Below are positions 32,340 through 40,304 of a stretch of 64,000 bases of DNA, piece by piece. Position 1 is the stretch's first letter. Each line of letters begins with the position of its first letter. The stretch spans positions 535,131-599,130 of the forward strand of contig NZ_JAMZEA010000008.1 in NCBI RefSeq assembly GCF_024172125.1, read 5' to 3'. This stretch comes from Actinomadura rupiterrae (lineage in GTDB: Bacteria > Actinomycetota > Actinomycetes > Streptosporangiales > Streptosporangiaceae). Under the pieces are notes generated by a model. The model was not told the DNA's origin and made no database searches. It worked only from the letters and a program-made list of their open reading frames with translations. The position numbers were made by a program, and so were the translations under genes.

Positions 32340-32831
32340 GACGGAACGGGCGCCCGTGCGGCGGACGAGCGGGCGACGCTGATCTCTCTGCTCGAAGCCC
32401 AGCGGGACGCGCTGGCCATGGTGTGCGCAGGTTTGAGCGACGCCGAAATGGCCGATCCGTCCGTCCCGCCCTCGACCCTCACGCTCGGCGGCCTCGTCGG
32501 GCACATGGCGGAGGTCGAGCGGGCCTGGTTCCGGCGCGTTTTCGCAGGTGAGGACGTGCCGCTGCGCTGGTCGCGGTTCCCCGGCGACGACTTCGGGTTC
32601 GACGGCCCGGCCGAGGACGCCTACGACGCCTGGTACGGCGAGTGCGCGCGGGCGCGGGAGGTCGTCGCGTCCGCTCCCTCGCTGGACGCGTCCGGACGGC
32701 ATCCCCGGCGCGGCGCGGTCTCGCTGCGCTGGATCCTCTGCCACATGATCGAGGAATACGCCCGGCACAACGGGCACGCCGAAGTGTTGCGCGCGGCGAT
32801 CGACGGCCGGGCCGTTACCGTGGACCGGTGA
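32337..32831 (+). CDS. DinB/DUF664-family thiol-dependent transferase
   Basis: The 164-residue four-helix protein has the DUF664 landmarks LVGHMAEVERAWF and MIEEYARHNGHAEVLR, whose histidines form the metal site of DinB enzymes. Actinobacterial members are often mycothiol-dependent S-transferases or detoxification enzymes; that role fits the mca gene elsewhere in the window but is inference. The GTG start is leaderless. It overlaps the next methyltransferase gene by 4 bp (GTGA). It closely resembles the C-terminal half of the ASCH-DinB protein encoded at 33680-34600. Confidence 0.88.
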   Translation: MDGTGARAADERATLISLLEAQRDALAMVCAGLSDAEMADPSVPPSTLTLGGLVGHMAEVERAWFRRVFAGEDVPLRWSRFPGDDFGFDGPAEDAYDAWYGECARAREVVASAPSLDASGRHPRRGAVSLRWILCHMIEEYARHNGHAEVLRAAIDGRAVTVDR

Positions 32832-33637
32832 AAGTCCAGCTCACGGGCGTTTCCGAGACCCTGCTGTGGACCCTGTACCACCGGGCCGCCGAGGCGCGCC
32901 GCGACGACGCGCTGCTGCACGACCCGAAGGACGTCCAGCTCGTCGACACGATCGACTACCCCTTCGAGCGGTTCGGCGGCGGCGGGAGCCTCGCGCAGTG
33001 GCAGGCGCTGCGCGTGCTGGCGTTCGACATCGCGGTGCGCCGGTTCATGGACGAGCACCCCGGCGGGACGGTCGTCGCGCTCGGCGAGGGGCTGGAGACG
33101 CAGTTCTGGCGGGTGGACGACGGGCGCGTCCGCTGGCTGACCGTGGACCTGCCCGAAACCCTCGACGTCCGACGCGAGCTGCTACCGGACGACCCGCCGC
33201 GCCGCCGCAGCGTGGCCCGCTCGGCGCTCGACCTGACCTGGATGGACGAGGTGCCCGAGGGCGAACCCGTGCTGGTCACCGCGCAGGGGTTGCTGATGTA
33301 CCTGCGCCCGCCGGAGGTCCGCGGCCTGATCGCGGCGTGCGCCGACCGCTTCCCCGGCGGCCGGATGCTCTTCGACACGATGCCGCGCGCCCTGGCGGCC
33401 CGCAGCCTCAAGGGCCTGATGCGGACGGCCGACTACACCGCGCCGCCGTGGCACTGGGCGATGGACGCCGGCGAGTACCCGAAGATCGCCACCGCGTCCC
33501 CGAAGATCACCGCCGTCCGCGCCCTGCCCTACCCCGCGGGCCGCGGCGCGTTCCGCCTCGCCCCGTGGAGCCACCGCATCCCGCTCGTCCGCGACCTCCG
33601 CCTGACCATCATCGAGATCGACTTCGCCTTCGACTGA
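32828..33637 (+). CDS. Class I SAM methyltransferase (Ppm/TcmP-like, PF04072 family)
   Basis: The 269-residue protein belongs to the leucine carboxyl methyltransferase-like family: it has LWTLYHRAAEARRDDALLHD, then VVALGEGLETQFWRVDDGRV as the SAM-binding region. WLTVDLPETLDVRRELLPDD and TAQGLLMYLRPPEV are also TcmP-like. Such enzymes O-methylate small carboxylates or phenols. The GTG start overlaps the DinB stop, so the genes are coupled. The sequence around its stop is partly duplicated (33617-33683). Confidence 0.87.
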   Translation: MKVQLTGVSETLLWTLYHRAAEARRDDALLHDPKDVQLVDTIDYPFERFGGGGSLAQWQALRVLAFDIAVRRFMDEHPGGTVVALGEGLETQFWRVDDGRVRWLTVDLPETLDVRRELLPDDPPRRRSVARSALDLTWMDEVPEGEPVLVTAQGLLMYLRPPEVRGLIAACADRFPGGRMLFDTMPRALAARSLKGLMRTADYTAPPWHWAMDAGEYPKIATASPKITAVRALPYPAGRGAFRLAPWSHRIPLVRDLRLTIIEIDFAFD

Positions 33638-33679
33638 GCGTCCGGTCGACCTCGATATCGACTTCGGCTGAGCGTTCCG

Positions 33680-34600
33680 TCACTCGCCGGTGGTGCCGTC
33701 GATGCGTTCGCGGAGGAGGTCGGCGTGGCCGTTGTGGCGGGCGTACTCCTCGATCATGTGCGTGACGATCCAGCGCAGCGACCAGTCCTCGTCCCGCCAG
33801 TGGACGACTTCGCCCAGGTCGTGGGACGCGACGATCGCGCGGGCGCGGTCGCACTCGGCGTGCCACGCCTCGAACGCCTCGCCGGGGTCGGCGTCGTCCA
33901 CGAGGAAGTCGGCGTGCTCGCCGTCCACGCGCGGCCAGATGGGGCCGGGCGACTCGCCTGCGAAGACCTCGCGGAACCAGCTGCGCTCGATCTCCGCCAG
34001 GTGCCGGACGAGGCCGAGCAGCGATAGGTCCGAGGGCGTGAGGGATTTGCGTTTGAGCTGGTCGGCGTCCAGACCCTTGCACTTCATGGCGAGCGTGTCG
34101 CGCTGCCAGTCGAGGAATCCGGCGAGCGTGGCGCGCTCGCCGGAGGTGTGGGCGGGTTCGAGCCGTCCGTGCTCGTCGGCGAGGTTCCGGACGAGCCGGA
34201 ACCGTTCGGTCACCACGAGGGTGTCGTCATCGACGGTGAAGTCCGGGTCGCCCAGAAGCTCGCGCATCTCCGCGCCGTGCCAGAACGACTCGTGCGCGGT
34301 GCGCCACTCGGCGAGCGAGTGGTAGCCCTCGCCCTCGTCGCGGGCGTGCTCCCAGCTAACGTCCGCTAGCCGGACGGTCTCGACCGCTACCGTCTCCAGC
34401 ACCGCGACGGTCCGCTCTACCGAGTCGATCAGGACGCCCTGCCGTCCGGGCTCGGGCAGCGGCTCGTCCTCCTCCTTGTAGGCGGCGACCAGGCCGGTAG
34501 TGCTCGTCTTGGCGCCGTCCATGATCGCCGCTACCAGCTTGTCGCGCAGCGGGCCCGGGAACGCGAACTCCAGCCGCGGCAGTCCGTCCAGTTCGGTCAC
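33680..34600 (-). CDS. ASCH domain - DinB/DUF664 fusion protein
   Basis: The 306-residue protein joins two domains. Residues 1-145 form an ASCH domain of the YhfF type, with GAKTSTTGLVAAYKEEDEPL and the closing GEGYHSLAEWRTAHESFW. Residues 155-306 are DUF664/DinB with HLAEIERSWFREVFAGE and MIEEYARHNGHADLLRERID, nearly the same as the DinB gene at 32337. ASCH folds bind or modify RNA or nucleotides; DinB proteins are metal and thiol enzymes. The GTG start has TAGCGT (complement of 34608-34613) 7 nt upstream, so it too looks leaderless. The biochemical role is unknown. Confidence 0.88.
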   Translation of the reverse strand: MTELDGLPRLEFAFPGPLRDKLVAAIMDGAKTSTTGLVAAYKEEDEPLPEPGRQGVLIDSVERTVAVLETVAVETVRLADVSWEHARDEGEGYHSLAEWRTAHESFWHGAEMRELLGDPDFTVDDDTLVVTERFRLVRNLADEHGRLEPAHTSGERATLAGFLDWQRDTLAMKCKGLDADQLKRKSLTPSDLSLLGLVRHLAEIERSWFREVFAGESPGPIWPRVDGEHADFLVDDADPGEAFEAWHAECDRARAIVASHDLGEVVHWRDEDWSLRWIVTHMIEEYARHNGHADLLRERIDGTTGE

Positions 34601-34646
34601 GCTCTGGACGCTAGCAGCGGCCCATGAGGTCGCGGGGCCGCCGGGC

Positions 34647-35099
34647 TCAGGCGACGTAGAGGAAGAGGGTCTCGGCGACGCAGGCGGCGCGGCGCTCGCC
34701 CTCGACCTCGACCTTCATCCGGACGGTCGAGAGCTTGCCGGCCGGGGAGTTCTTGATGTCGAGCAGCTCGGCGCCGCCGCGGACCCGCGCGCCGACCTTC
34801 ACCGGCGCCGGGAAGCGCACCTTGTTCAGCCCGACGTTCACCACCGAGGACAGGCCGTCGATGAAGAAGATCTCCGGCATGAACGCGCTGACCAGCGACA
34901 ACGTGAGGTAGCCGTGCGCGATCGTGGTGCCGAACGGTCCGTCCTTGGCGCGCTCGGGATCCACGTGGATCCACTGCCGGTCGTCGGTCGCCTCGGCGAA
35001 CATGTCGATCCGGCTCTGCTCGACCGTCCGCCAAGGGCTGTAGCCCAGATGCTCGCCCTTGGCGGCGGCGAACTCCTCCACACTCGCGAAACGCCTCAT
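34647..35099 (-). CDS. MaoC-like (R)-specific enoyl-CoA hydratase
   Basis: The 150-residue hot-dog-fold protein contains the hydratase 2 motif around FAEATDDRQWIHVDPERAKD, with the Asp and His that activate water, then GPFGTTIAHGYLTLSLVSAF. It hydrates trans-2-enoyl-CoA in fatty acid turnover. I chose the ATG at 35099, which has AAGGA upstream and matches the usual MRRFASVEEF start. It appears monocistronic. Confidence 0.92.
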   Translation of the reverse strand: MRRFASVEEFAAAKGEHLGYSPWRTVEQSRIDMFAEATDDRQWIHVDPERAKDGPFGTTIAHGYLTLSLVSAFMPEIFFIDGLSSVVNVGLNKVRFPAPVKVGARVRGGAELLDIKNSPAGKLSTVRMKVEVEGERRAACVAETLFLYVA

Positions 35100-35189
35100 G
35101 GAACGATCCTTGGGCCTCCGCGAGACCCGCGCCAATGCCGCATCCGACAAACCGGCGGCCCTCGCCCTTGTCCGAAGCGTCCAACGGGC

Positions 35190-35489
35190 TCACAGGAGCC
35201 TGAGCAGCGCCGTCGTCGCGGCGGCGGCCAGGACGGCGACCATGAACGGCGCCTTCCGCCAGGCCAGGACGCCCCCGACCAGCACCCCCACCGGCCGCGC
35301 GACGTCCGCCGGGCCGCTGCCCTCGGTCAGCGCGGTGACCGCGACGAGCGAGGTCAGGAGGACGACGGCGGACGTGTCCAGCAGCTTCTCGACGCTCGCC
35401 GGGAACGTCACGCGCGTCCGCAGCACGGGCCCGGACATCCGCAGCAGATACGTCCCGACAGCGAGCGCCAGCATCGCAGCGATGATCAT
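35190..35489 (-). CDS. azlD: AzlD-family branched-chain amino acid exporter subunit
   Basis: The 99-residue protein has about four helices, with the AzlD signature LALAVGTYLLRMSGPVL at the start and DTSAVVLLTSLVAVTALTEG in the middle. It pairs with AzlC to export branched-chain amino acids or analogues. Its ATG overlaps the azlC stop (ATGA). Confidence 0.92.
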   Translation of the reverse strand: MIIAAMLALAVGTYLLRMSGPVLRTRVTFPASVEKLLDTSAVVLLTSLVAVTALTEGSGPADVARPVGVLVGGVLAWRKAPFMVAVLAAAATTALLRLL

Positions 35490-36256
35490 GCTTGCCTCCA
35501 CTCGCCGGACACGACGGTCTCCGCCGCCCCCATCCGATCGTCCTCGGATTCCGTGCCAGGGCCGTGGCCAGGCTGTTGCTCGTCCGTGGCGGCGGGCAGT
35601 CGGCGGGTGAGGAGAGGGAGGAAGGCCAGGGCGGCGAGGCTCGCGAGCATGGGGAGGCCGGCGGGCAGGACGGGGACGCATGCGAGCGCGATGACAGCGC
35701 CCAGCAGCGCGGGACGGCGCGCGCCCGCGTCCCGCAGTGACGGCAGGATCAGCGCGAGGATCGCGGCGGGGAACATCGCGTCCAGCCCGAACACGTTCGG
35801 ATCGTGGACGGCCGAGCCGACGCCCGCGCCGAGCAGCGCCCCGAGCGGCCAGCACAGCAGGACGCCGACACCGCACGTCCAGTAGGAGCGCGTCGGATCC
35901 TTGCGGGTCAGGGCGAAGACGACCGATTCGTCGTTCATCAGGTGGACGCCGAGCCAGCGCCGCCACCCGTGCCCGAGGACGTCCGGCAGGGCGAGGCCAT
36001 AGGGCATGTGCCGGGCGTTGACCAGCAGGCCGGCGAGGGCGGCGGCGATCGGCGAGCCGCCCGCCCCGACGATCCCGACGAAAAGGAACTCTGAGGACCC
36101 GGCCAGCACGAGCGCGCCCATCACCATGGGGAACCAGAACGGTAGCCCCGACGCCACCGAGATGGCGCCGTAGGACACCGAGGTCGCGCCCACGGCCAGG
36201 CAGACCAGGACGATGTCCCGGTCGGGTGTTCTCCATATCGAACGCACGTAGTCCAA
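35486..36256 (-). CDS. azlC: AzlC-family branched-chain amino acid exporter
   Basis: The 256-residue membrane protein shows the AzlC hallmarks GLPFWFPMVMGALVLAGSSE, FLFVGIVGAGGSPIAAALAG and LLVNARHMPYGLALP. The C-terminal 40 residues form a hydrophilic tail (DEQQPGHGPGTESEDDRMGA) longer than usual. The start is TTG at 36256 or GTG at 36247. It overlaps azlD by 4 bp and diverges from an XRE-cupin regulator over about 58 bp, the standard arrangement for this system. Confidence 0.92.
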   Translation of the reverse strand: MDYVRSIWRTPDRDIVLVCLAVGATSVSYGAISVASGLPFWFPMVMGALVLAGSSEFLFVGIVGAGGSPIAAALAGLLVNARHMPYGLALPDVLGHGWRRWLGVHLMNDESVVFALTRKDPTRSYWTCGVGVLLCWPLGALLGAGVGSAVHDPNVFGLDAMFPAAILALILPSLRDAGARRPALLGAVIALACVPVLPAGLPMLASLAALAFLPLLTRRLPAATDEQQPGHGPGTESEDDRMGAAETVVSGEWRQA

Positions 36257-36287
36257 AATGAACGATCCGTGCCGTGTTCGTCAAATC

Positions 36288-36298
36288 GAACTGCGTTC
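36288..36298. promoter_or_regulatory. Small palindrome upstream of the XRE-cupin gene
   Basis: GAAC-TGC-GTTC is followed by TAGGAT (36301-36306), a TANNNT box 8 nt before the regulator ATG. ATCGAAC occurs here and again inside the azlC start region (around 36237-36243), suggesting paired half-sites. Confidence 0.45.
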
Positions 36299-36314
36299 TC
36301 TAGGATGAACGGCC

Positions 36315-36878
36315 ATGAGCGAGCAGCCCGCCCGTCCGCCGATGGAGTTCATCGCCGCAGCGCTGCGCCGCGAGCGCGCCCGCAGCGGCCAGTCCCTCAC
36401 CGAGGTCGCGCGGCGCGCCGGGGTCGCCAAGTCGACCCTGTCGCAGCTGGAGTCCGGATCAGGAAACCCCAGCGTGGAGACGCTGTGGGCGCTCGCCGTC
36501 GCGCTGGACGTCCCGTTCGCGCAGCTCGTCGCGCAGCCCGTCCCGCGCGTGCAGGTGATCAGGGCGGGCGAGGGGCCGTCGCTGGCCGCCGACCGCGCCG
36601 ACTACCGCGCGACCGTCCTCGCGTCCTGCCCGCCCGGCGCCCGCCGCGACATCTACCAGATCACCGCCGAGCCGGGCCCGCCCCGCGCGTCCGACCCGCA
36701 CATGCCCGGGGTGGTCGAGCACGTCGTGATCAGCACGGGCCGCGCCCTGGTCGGCCTCCTGGACGATCCGGTCGAGCTGTCTCCCGGCGACTACATCGCC
36801 TACCCGGGCGACCTCCCGCACACCTTCCAGGCACTTGAGCCCGGCACCCGGGCCACCCTGGTCTCCGAACACACCTAG
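36315..36878 (+). CDS. XRE-family regulator with cupin domain
   Basis: The 187-residue protein has an HTH at residues 10-65 (IAAALRRERARSGQSLTEVA, then RRAGVAKSTLSQLESGSGNP) and a C-terminal cupin (about 105-185) with HMPGVVEHVVISTGRALVGL and LSPGDYIAYPGDLPHTFQAL. Cupin histidines (HVV, PHTF) are kept. This domain pair regularly controls divergent azlCD genes, probably in response to an amino acid. The likely promoter box TAGGAT lies 8 nt before the ATG. Confidence 0.94.
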   Translation: MSEQPARPPMEFIAAALRRERARSGQSLTEVARRAGVAKSTLSQLESGSGNPSVETLWALAVALDVPFAQLVAQPVPRVQVIRAGEGPSLAADRADYRATVLASCPPGARRDIYQITAEPGPPRASDPHMPGVVEHVVISTGRALVGLLDDPVELSPGDYIAYPGDLPHTFQALEPGTRATLVSEHT

Positions 36879-36906
36879 CAGCCCGAACGACCGGAAGCCG
36901 TGTCGG

Positions 36907-37467
36907 TCAGTAATCCTCGGGTTCGTCGTCCTCGTCCCATGCGAACGGTGGGACGAACTTCCCGTCGCGGAAGGTGACGATCTTCCCGGCGCGCAGGTGG
37001 AGCGGGGTGTCGGGCTCGCCCTCCTCGTACCAGCGGAGATAGCCGAAGAAGGCGGTTTCGCTGTCGCATCGTCCGGCCAGCCAGTCGAAGAGTTCGGCGA
37101 TCTCGGCGTGCCCGTCGGGGTGGATCTCCCAGCGGCAGGTCAGCGCCCAGCGGCCGCCGTCAGCAGCCCCCTCGCGGACCAGGGACGAGGAGACGACGCC
37201 GGGGATCTTGTAGGCGGCGCGTGGCGAGCCGTCGTGCCATGCGGGTTCGGGAAAGCGCTTGATCACCCAGTCGCCGTCCTCGTCCTGCACCGGCTCCTCG
37301 CCCTCGTCCCGGACGATGTCAAGGATCTCGTTGACGACGAGGGTCTCCTCGCCGATGTGCTCGGGACGCGGGCCCAGCCCCACCTGCCAGCGCAACTCGG
37401 CGACCTCGGCCTCCGACAGGCTCGCGCGCAGGTCCGTCGCGATCATCAGTTCCTGGATGTCTGCCAT
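36907..37467 (-). CDS. Conserved hypothetical protein, acidic
   Basis: I do not recognise a family. The 186-residue protein is soluble and acidic, with an unusually acidic end (AWDEDDEPEDY) and segments LSEAEVAELRWQVGLGPRPE and GKIVTFRDGKFVPPFAWDED. It has no signal peptide or membrane segment. Coding potential is strong: there is a consistent GC3 pattern and an ATG at 37467 with no competing frame. It sits alone between a regulator and the WhiJ-like locus. Confidence 0.75.
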   Translation of the reverse strand: MADIQELMIATDLRASLSEAEVAELRWQVGLGPRPEHIGEETLVVNEILDIVRDEGEEPVQDEDGDWVIKRFPEPAWHDGSPRAAYKIPGVVSSSLVREGAADGGRWALTCRWEIHPDGHAEIAELFDWLAGRCDSETAFFGYLRWYEEGEPDTPLHLRAGKIVTFRDGKFVPPFAWDEDDEPEDY

Positions 37468-37545
37468 GCCCGGGAACGCTAGCCGGACGCGGTGACAGGA
37501 CGCGGTCGCGCAGAGTTATCCACAGGTCGCCGCCTTCGAGGCGGC

Positions 37546-37973
37546 TCAGCGCTCCGCGTGCTGTTCTTGAGGCATGAGCGAACTCGACCGGCACGGAAAC
37601 TCGGCCCAGACGCACGAGTCGTGCGATCCCCAGGCTGTGGACAGCGCCTCGACCAGCCACAGGCCGCGTCCGCCCTCGCCGCACGCCTCGGGCTGGACGT
37701 GCGGCTGGTCAGGGCGCCGCCGTCGTCCTGCACGATGAGGCGCACGGCGCGGCCGGCCGTCTGGACGAAGACGGAGATGCGTCCGCCGCGTCCTGATGCG
37801 GTGTGCTCGCACGCGTTCGCGACCAGCTCGTCCACCACGAGCGCGAGGTCGGAGAGCGTCTCGTCGGTGACGTCGATCAGGGTGAGCCGGCGGGCCAGGC
37901 GGGTGACGAAGGCCCGGGCGAGCTGCGCCGAACGCGCGACGCCCGGGACGTCCAGGGTGCCGACGAGGTTCAT
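37546..37973 (-). pseudogene. Anti-sigma-factor-type ATP-binding protein (HATPase_c), frameshifted
   Basis: The frame starting at ATG 37973 encodes an RsbW-like kinase fold: RAFVTRLARRLTLIDVTDET, then N box LALVVDELVANACEHTASGR and IVQDDGG. It then loses similarity. From about 37715 down, another frame encodes the expected C-terminus GGRGLWLVEALSTAWG and stops at 37546. Adding one base in the C run (plus-strand GGG, 37712-37714) would give QDDGGAPDQPHV and a single 142-residue protein. Either the gene is broken or this is a sequencing error. Its start overlaps the upstream small gene by 4 bp. Confidence 0.8.
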
Positions 37974-38239
37974 GCGGCGCGCCCCCGCACGGCCGCCGCG
38001 ATGTCCCGCGCCGCGAGGTCGAGCGTCTCCGCGGACGCGGTGCCTTCGAGGCCCCACATGATCAGCCAATGGCCTTCCGACTGCGCGGCGAGAACGGTGA
38101 AGCCGGAATGCCCCGGAATGTGCACGGCGAGAACGGTCTCGCCGCGCACCGGCAGCAGGACGGACGTCGCCACGCACAGTTTCCGCAACTCCCAGGCGAG
38201 CCCGACCAGCAGGACATAGCGCTTCTCACGCGGCGTCAT
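37970..38239 (-). CDS. Small conserved protein of the WhiJ/ATPase locus
   Basis: The 89-residue protein begins MTPREKRYVLLVGLAWELRK, with GGAAGGAG 7 nt before ATG 38239. It has a central SGFTVLAAQSEGHWLIMWGL and an Ala-rich end. I cannot assign a function. Its stop overlaps the ATG of the HATPase gene (ATGA), and both diverge from the WhiJ-like regulator, so it is part of that locus. Confidence 0.72.
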   Translation of the reverse strand: MTPREKRYVLLVGLAWELRKLCVATSVLLPVRGETVLAVHIPGHSGFTVLAAQSEGHWLIMWGLEGTASAETLDLAARDIAAAVRGRAA

Positions 38240-38428
38240 CGGAACACTCCTTCCCGTAAGGACCGCCGCAAGCATGAAACGCCGGCTCAACCCGCACAAC
38301 ACGTTCCAAGAACACGACCGCTCCCGGGAACGGGCGGCTCCCGAAAGCTGGAACTCGCGCGAAGTATCGACCCGTCAACTTCGAAACTTTCACTGAAAAA
38401 CGCGTGACGGATCGTTCACCATGCGTGT

Positions 38429-39334
38429 ATGGCGCAACGTCCCCCGACCCTGCGAAGGCGCCGCCTCGGCGCACAGCTCCGCCGCCTCCGCGAGGAGCGC
38501 GGCCTGACCCAGGATGAGGCATGCCTGCTGCTCAACCTGTCCAAATCCACGCTGCACAGGATGGAGAACGCCCGAGTCGTGGTCCGCCGCCACGAGGTGG
38601 ACTACATCCTCACCAAGTACGAGGTCACAAGCCCCGCGGTCCGGGAATCCCTGATGGGCCTCGCGTCGCCTGGCCCGTCCCGTGAGTGGGTCCGGCGGAA
38701 CAGGCTGGTCTTCCCCACGAAGAAGATCACGGAGTACCACGAGCTTGAGATCGACTCGTCGCGTGTGAGGTCGTACTACCCGGAGCTCATTCCCGGGCTG
38801 GTTCAGACACCTGGCTATGCACGAGCCGTGATGGGCTCCTTCAAGTACACCCCGGAGGAGTTGGACCGCCATGTGGAGTTCCGCATGGCTCGAAAGGAGG
38901 TCTTCGACCGCGAACCGCCGCTGCGCTACGAAGCGGTGATCGGCGAAGCCACGCTTCGCATGAACACCGGCGGTCCGTTCGTCATGGCCGAGCAGATGGG
39001 CTACTTGCTGAAGGTCTCATATGAGGACGACATCCAGCTCCGTGTCCTGCCGTTCAGCGCGACGACCGTCCCTGGCATCGATGGTTCGTTCTCGATCCTG
39101 GACGTCGAGACCGGCAACTTCACGGTGGTGGCGTTGGCCGCGCTGACCCGGGCACAGTTCCTCCAAGAGGACGACGAGGTGGCACGTTACCTCGACGTGT
39201 ACGAGGACCTCTGCTCGCTGGCCCTGTCCGTGGAGGATTCGCGCCTGGAGTTCGAACGGGCAGCGAGAGCGTTCCGCGCGATGGCTGGAGGCGCTGGTGG
39301 CAACATGGCGGAAGAGCAACAAAAGCGGAAATGA
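38429..39334 (+). CDS. WhiJ-like XRE regulator with DUF5753 (Scr1-type)
   Basis: The 301-residue protein has an XRE HTH at about 10-65 (LGAQLRRLREERGLTQDEAC, then LNLSKSTLHRMENARV) and the DUF5753 domain from about 105 to 280, with YYPELIPGLVQTPGYARAVM and RVLPFSATTVPGIDGSFSIL. This domain pair, next to DUF397 and anti-sigma ATPase genes, is a multi-copy locus type in sporulating actinomycetes, linked to developmental control. GC and codon use are visibly lower than in flanking genes. The DUF397 gene starts within its last 38 bp. Confidence 0.93.
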   Translation: MAQRPPTLRRRRLGAQLRRLREERGLTQDEACLLLNLSKSTLHRMENARVVVRRHEVDYILTKYEVTSPAVRESLMGLASPGPSREWVRRNRLVFPTKKITEYHELEIDSSRVRSYYPELIPGLVQTPGYARAVMGSFKYTPEELDRHVEFRMARKEVFDREPPLRYEAVIGEATLRMNTGGPFVMAEQMGYLLKVSYEDDIQLRVLPFSATTVPGIDGSFSILDVETGNFTVVALAALTRAQFLQEDDEVARYLDVYEDLCSLALSVEDSRLEFERAARAFRAMAGGAGGNMAEEQQKRK

Positions 39335-39653
39335 GCCTCACGGGTCCTGGCGCAGGAGTAGCCACAGCGGCAGCGATCCTGAGAGCGACTGCGTGGAGGT
39401 GGCGGTCATGGCCTCGTGGGATGTCGGCGTACGCCACTCCAAGCCCCCCGGACGACGGCTGGAGGCACCGGCGACGACCTGGCGGAAGAGCACTCGCAGT
39501 GGGTCGGACGGTGAGCACTGCGTGGAGGCGGCTGCTTTCCTGAAGTCCGGCGTTGCCATACGTGACTCCAAGGATCCGGACGGGGGGCGGCTGCGGGTTG
39601 GTGCGTCCGAGTGGAGCGGGCTCCTTGCCTCCATCAAAGCGCGGCAGGCTTAG
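39297..39653 (+). CDS. DUF397-domain protein with two repeats
   Basis: The 118-residue protein carries two DUF397 units. The first is degenerate (TWRKSNKSGNEPHG, then SWRRSSHSGSDPESDCVEVA). The second is complete (TTWRKSTRSGSDGEHCVEAA, then GVAIRDSKDPDGGRL and a closing W). Single-domain proteins of about 60-70 residues are usual. It starts with GTG inside the WhiJ-like gene. DUF397 proteins are proposed partners of WhiJ/DUF5753 regulators, perhaps in a toxin-antitoxin-like pairing. Confidence 0.9.
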   Translation: MATWRKSNKSGNEPHGSWRRSSHSGSDPESDCVEVAVMASWDVGVRHSKPPGRRLEAPATTWRKSTRSGSDGEHCVEAAAFLKSGVAIRDSKDPDGGRLRVGASEWSGLLASIKARQA

Positions 39654-39804
39654 CGCGACGCGGCTGATGCTCGTTCATGGTGAGTGAGGGTGGCTCCTGC
39701 GATCTTGGGGGCATTGGAGAGGCCCGCTCGGTCGTGGGACGGAGCGGGCCTGGCTTCACAGCCGGAAGTGGTGTCCGGGTGTGAGCGTGCGCTGGGCGCT
39801 GGGC

Positions 39805-39981
39805 TCAGTTGTGGCCGAACTTGCGCTGGTGTTTCGGCTTGGCGATCGGCTCCTTCTTCAGGGTGGCCGTCGGAGCCGCCTGGGCATCCATGACGGTCGT
39901 CGTCTGGGCCGCGTCCTGGGTGTGCTCCACCGGGCGTGCGTGCCTGTCCTGCTGCTGCTTGGCGCGACGGGCCTTGCTCAT
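39805..39981 (-). CDS. Small basic hydrophilic protein ending RKFGHN
   Basis: The 58-residue protein MSKARRAKQQQDRHARPVEH... ends KPKHQRKFGHN. Similar small, Lys/Gln-rich, disordered proteins with an R(K/R)FGHN end occur in streptomycetes; that is from memory. A GAGGGGGGA ribosome site precedes ATG 39981. Function is unknown. Confidence 0.7.
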   Translation of the reverse strand: MSKARRAKQQQDRHARPVEHTQDAAQTTTVMDAQAAPTATLKKEPIAKPKHQRKFGHN

Positions 39982-40304
39982 GATCGTCCCCCCTCTGGAC
40001 TGTGAGGTCTCGCCTTCCCGTGACCTCCCAGAAGATCCACTACCCACTGCTATCGGACGAAAACCGTCGGTAATCGAACGAAGTGGATGAGTGCTCGTTC
40101 GGCCGGGGTCCGGACGCGTCGGTGCCTAGGGCCTGTTTCGAAGTGGCCTCGGCCACGCGCGCGAACGCGTGACCAGCGCGGTGCCGCGACGCCGGAGGCG
40201 AGCGGCACCCGGGTTGATCGCGAAGCGATGCCGCGTTCGCCCAGGCACGGTCACGGAGCGAGCCGCTAGGCGAGCGCAGTGGGCCGGGACTGCGTAAACA
40301 CGGC
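39982..40304. other. Intergenic region of 323 bp, mostly a MITE-like element
   Basis: No gene is supported on either strand. The first 144 bp hold the leader of the small basic protein and an unremarkable spacer; the remainder is the putative mobile element at 40126-40308. Confidence 0.6.

Noticed and set aside
37546..37973. Programmed frameshifting in the HATPase gene
   Set aside because: No slippery heptamer with a downstream structure is evident; the break lies in a short C run, so a base deletion or sequencing error is simpler.
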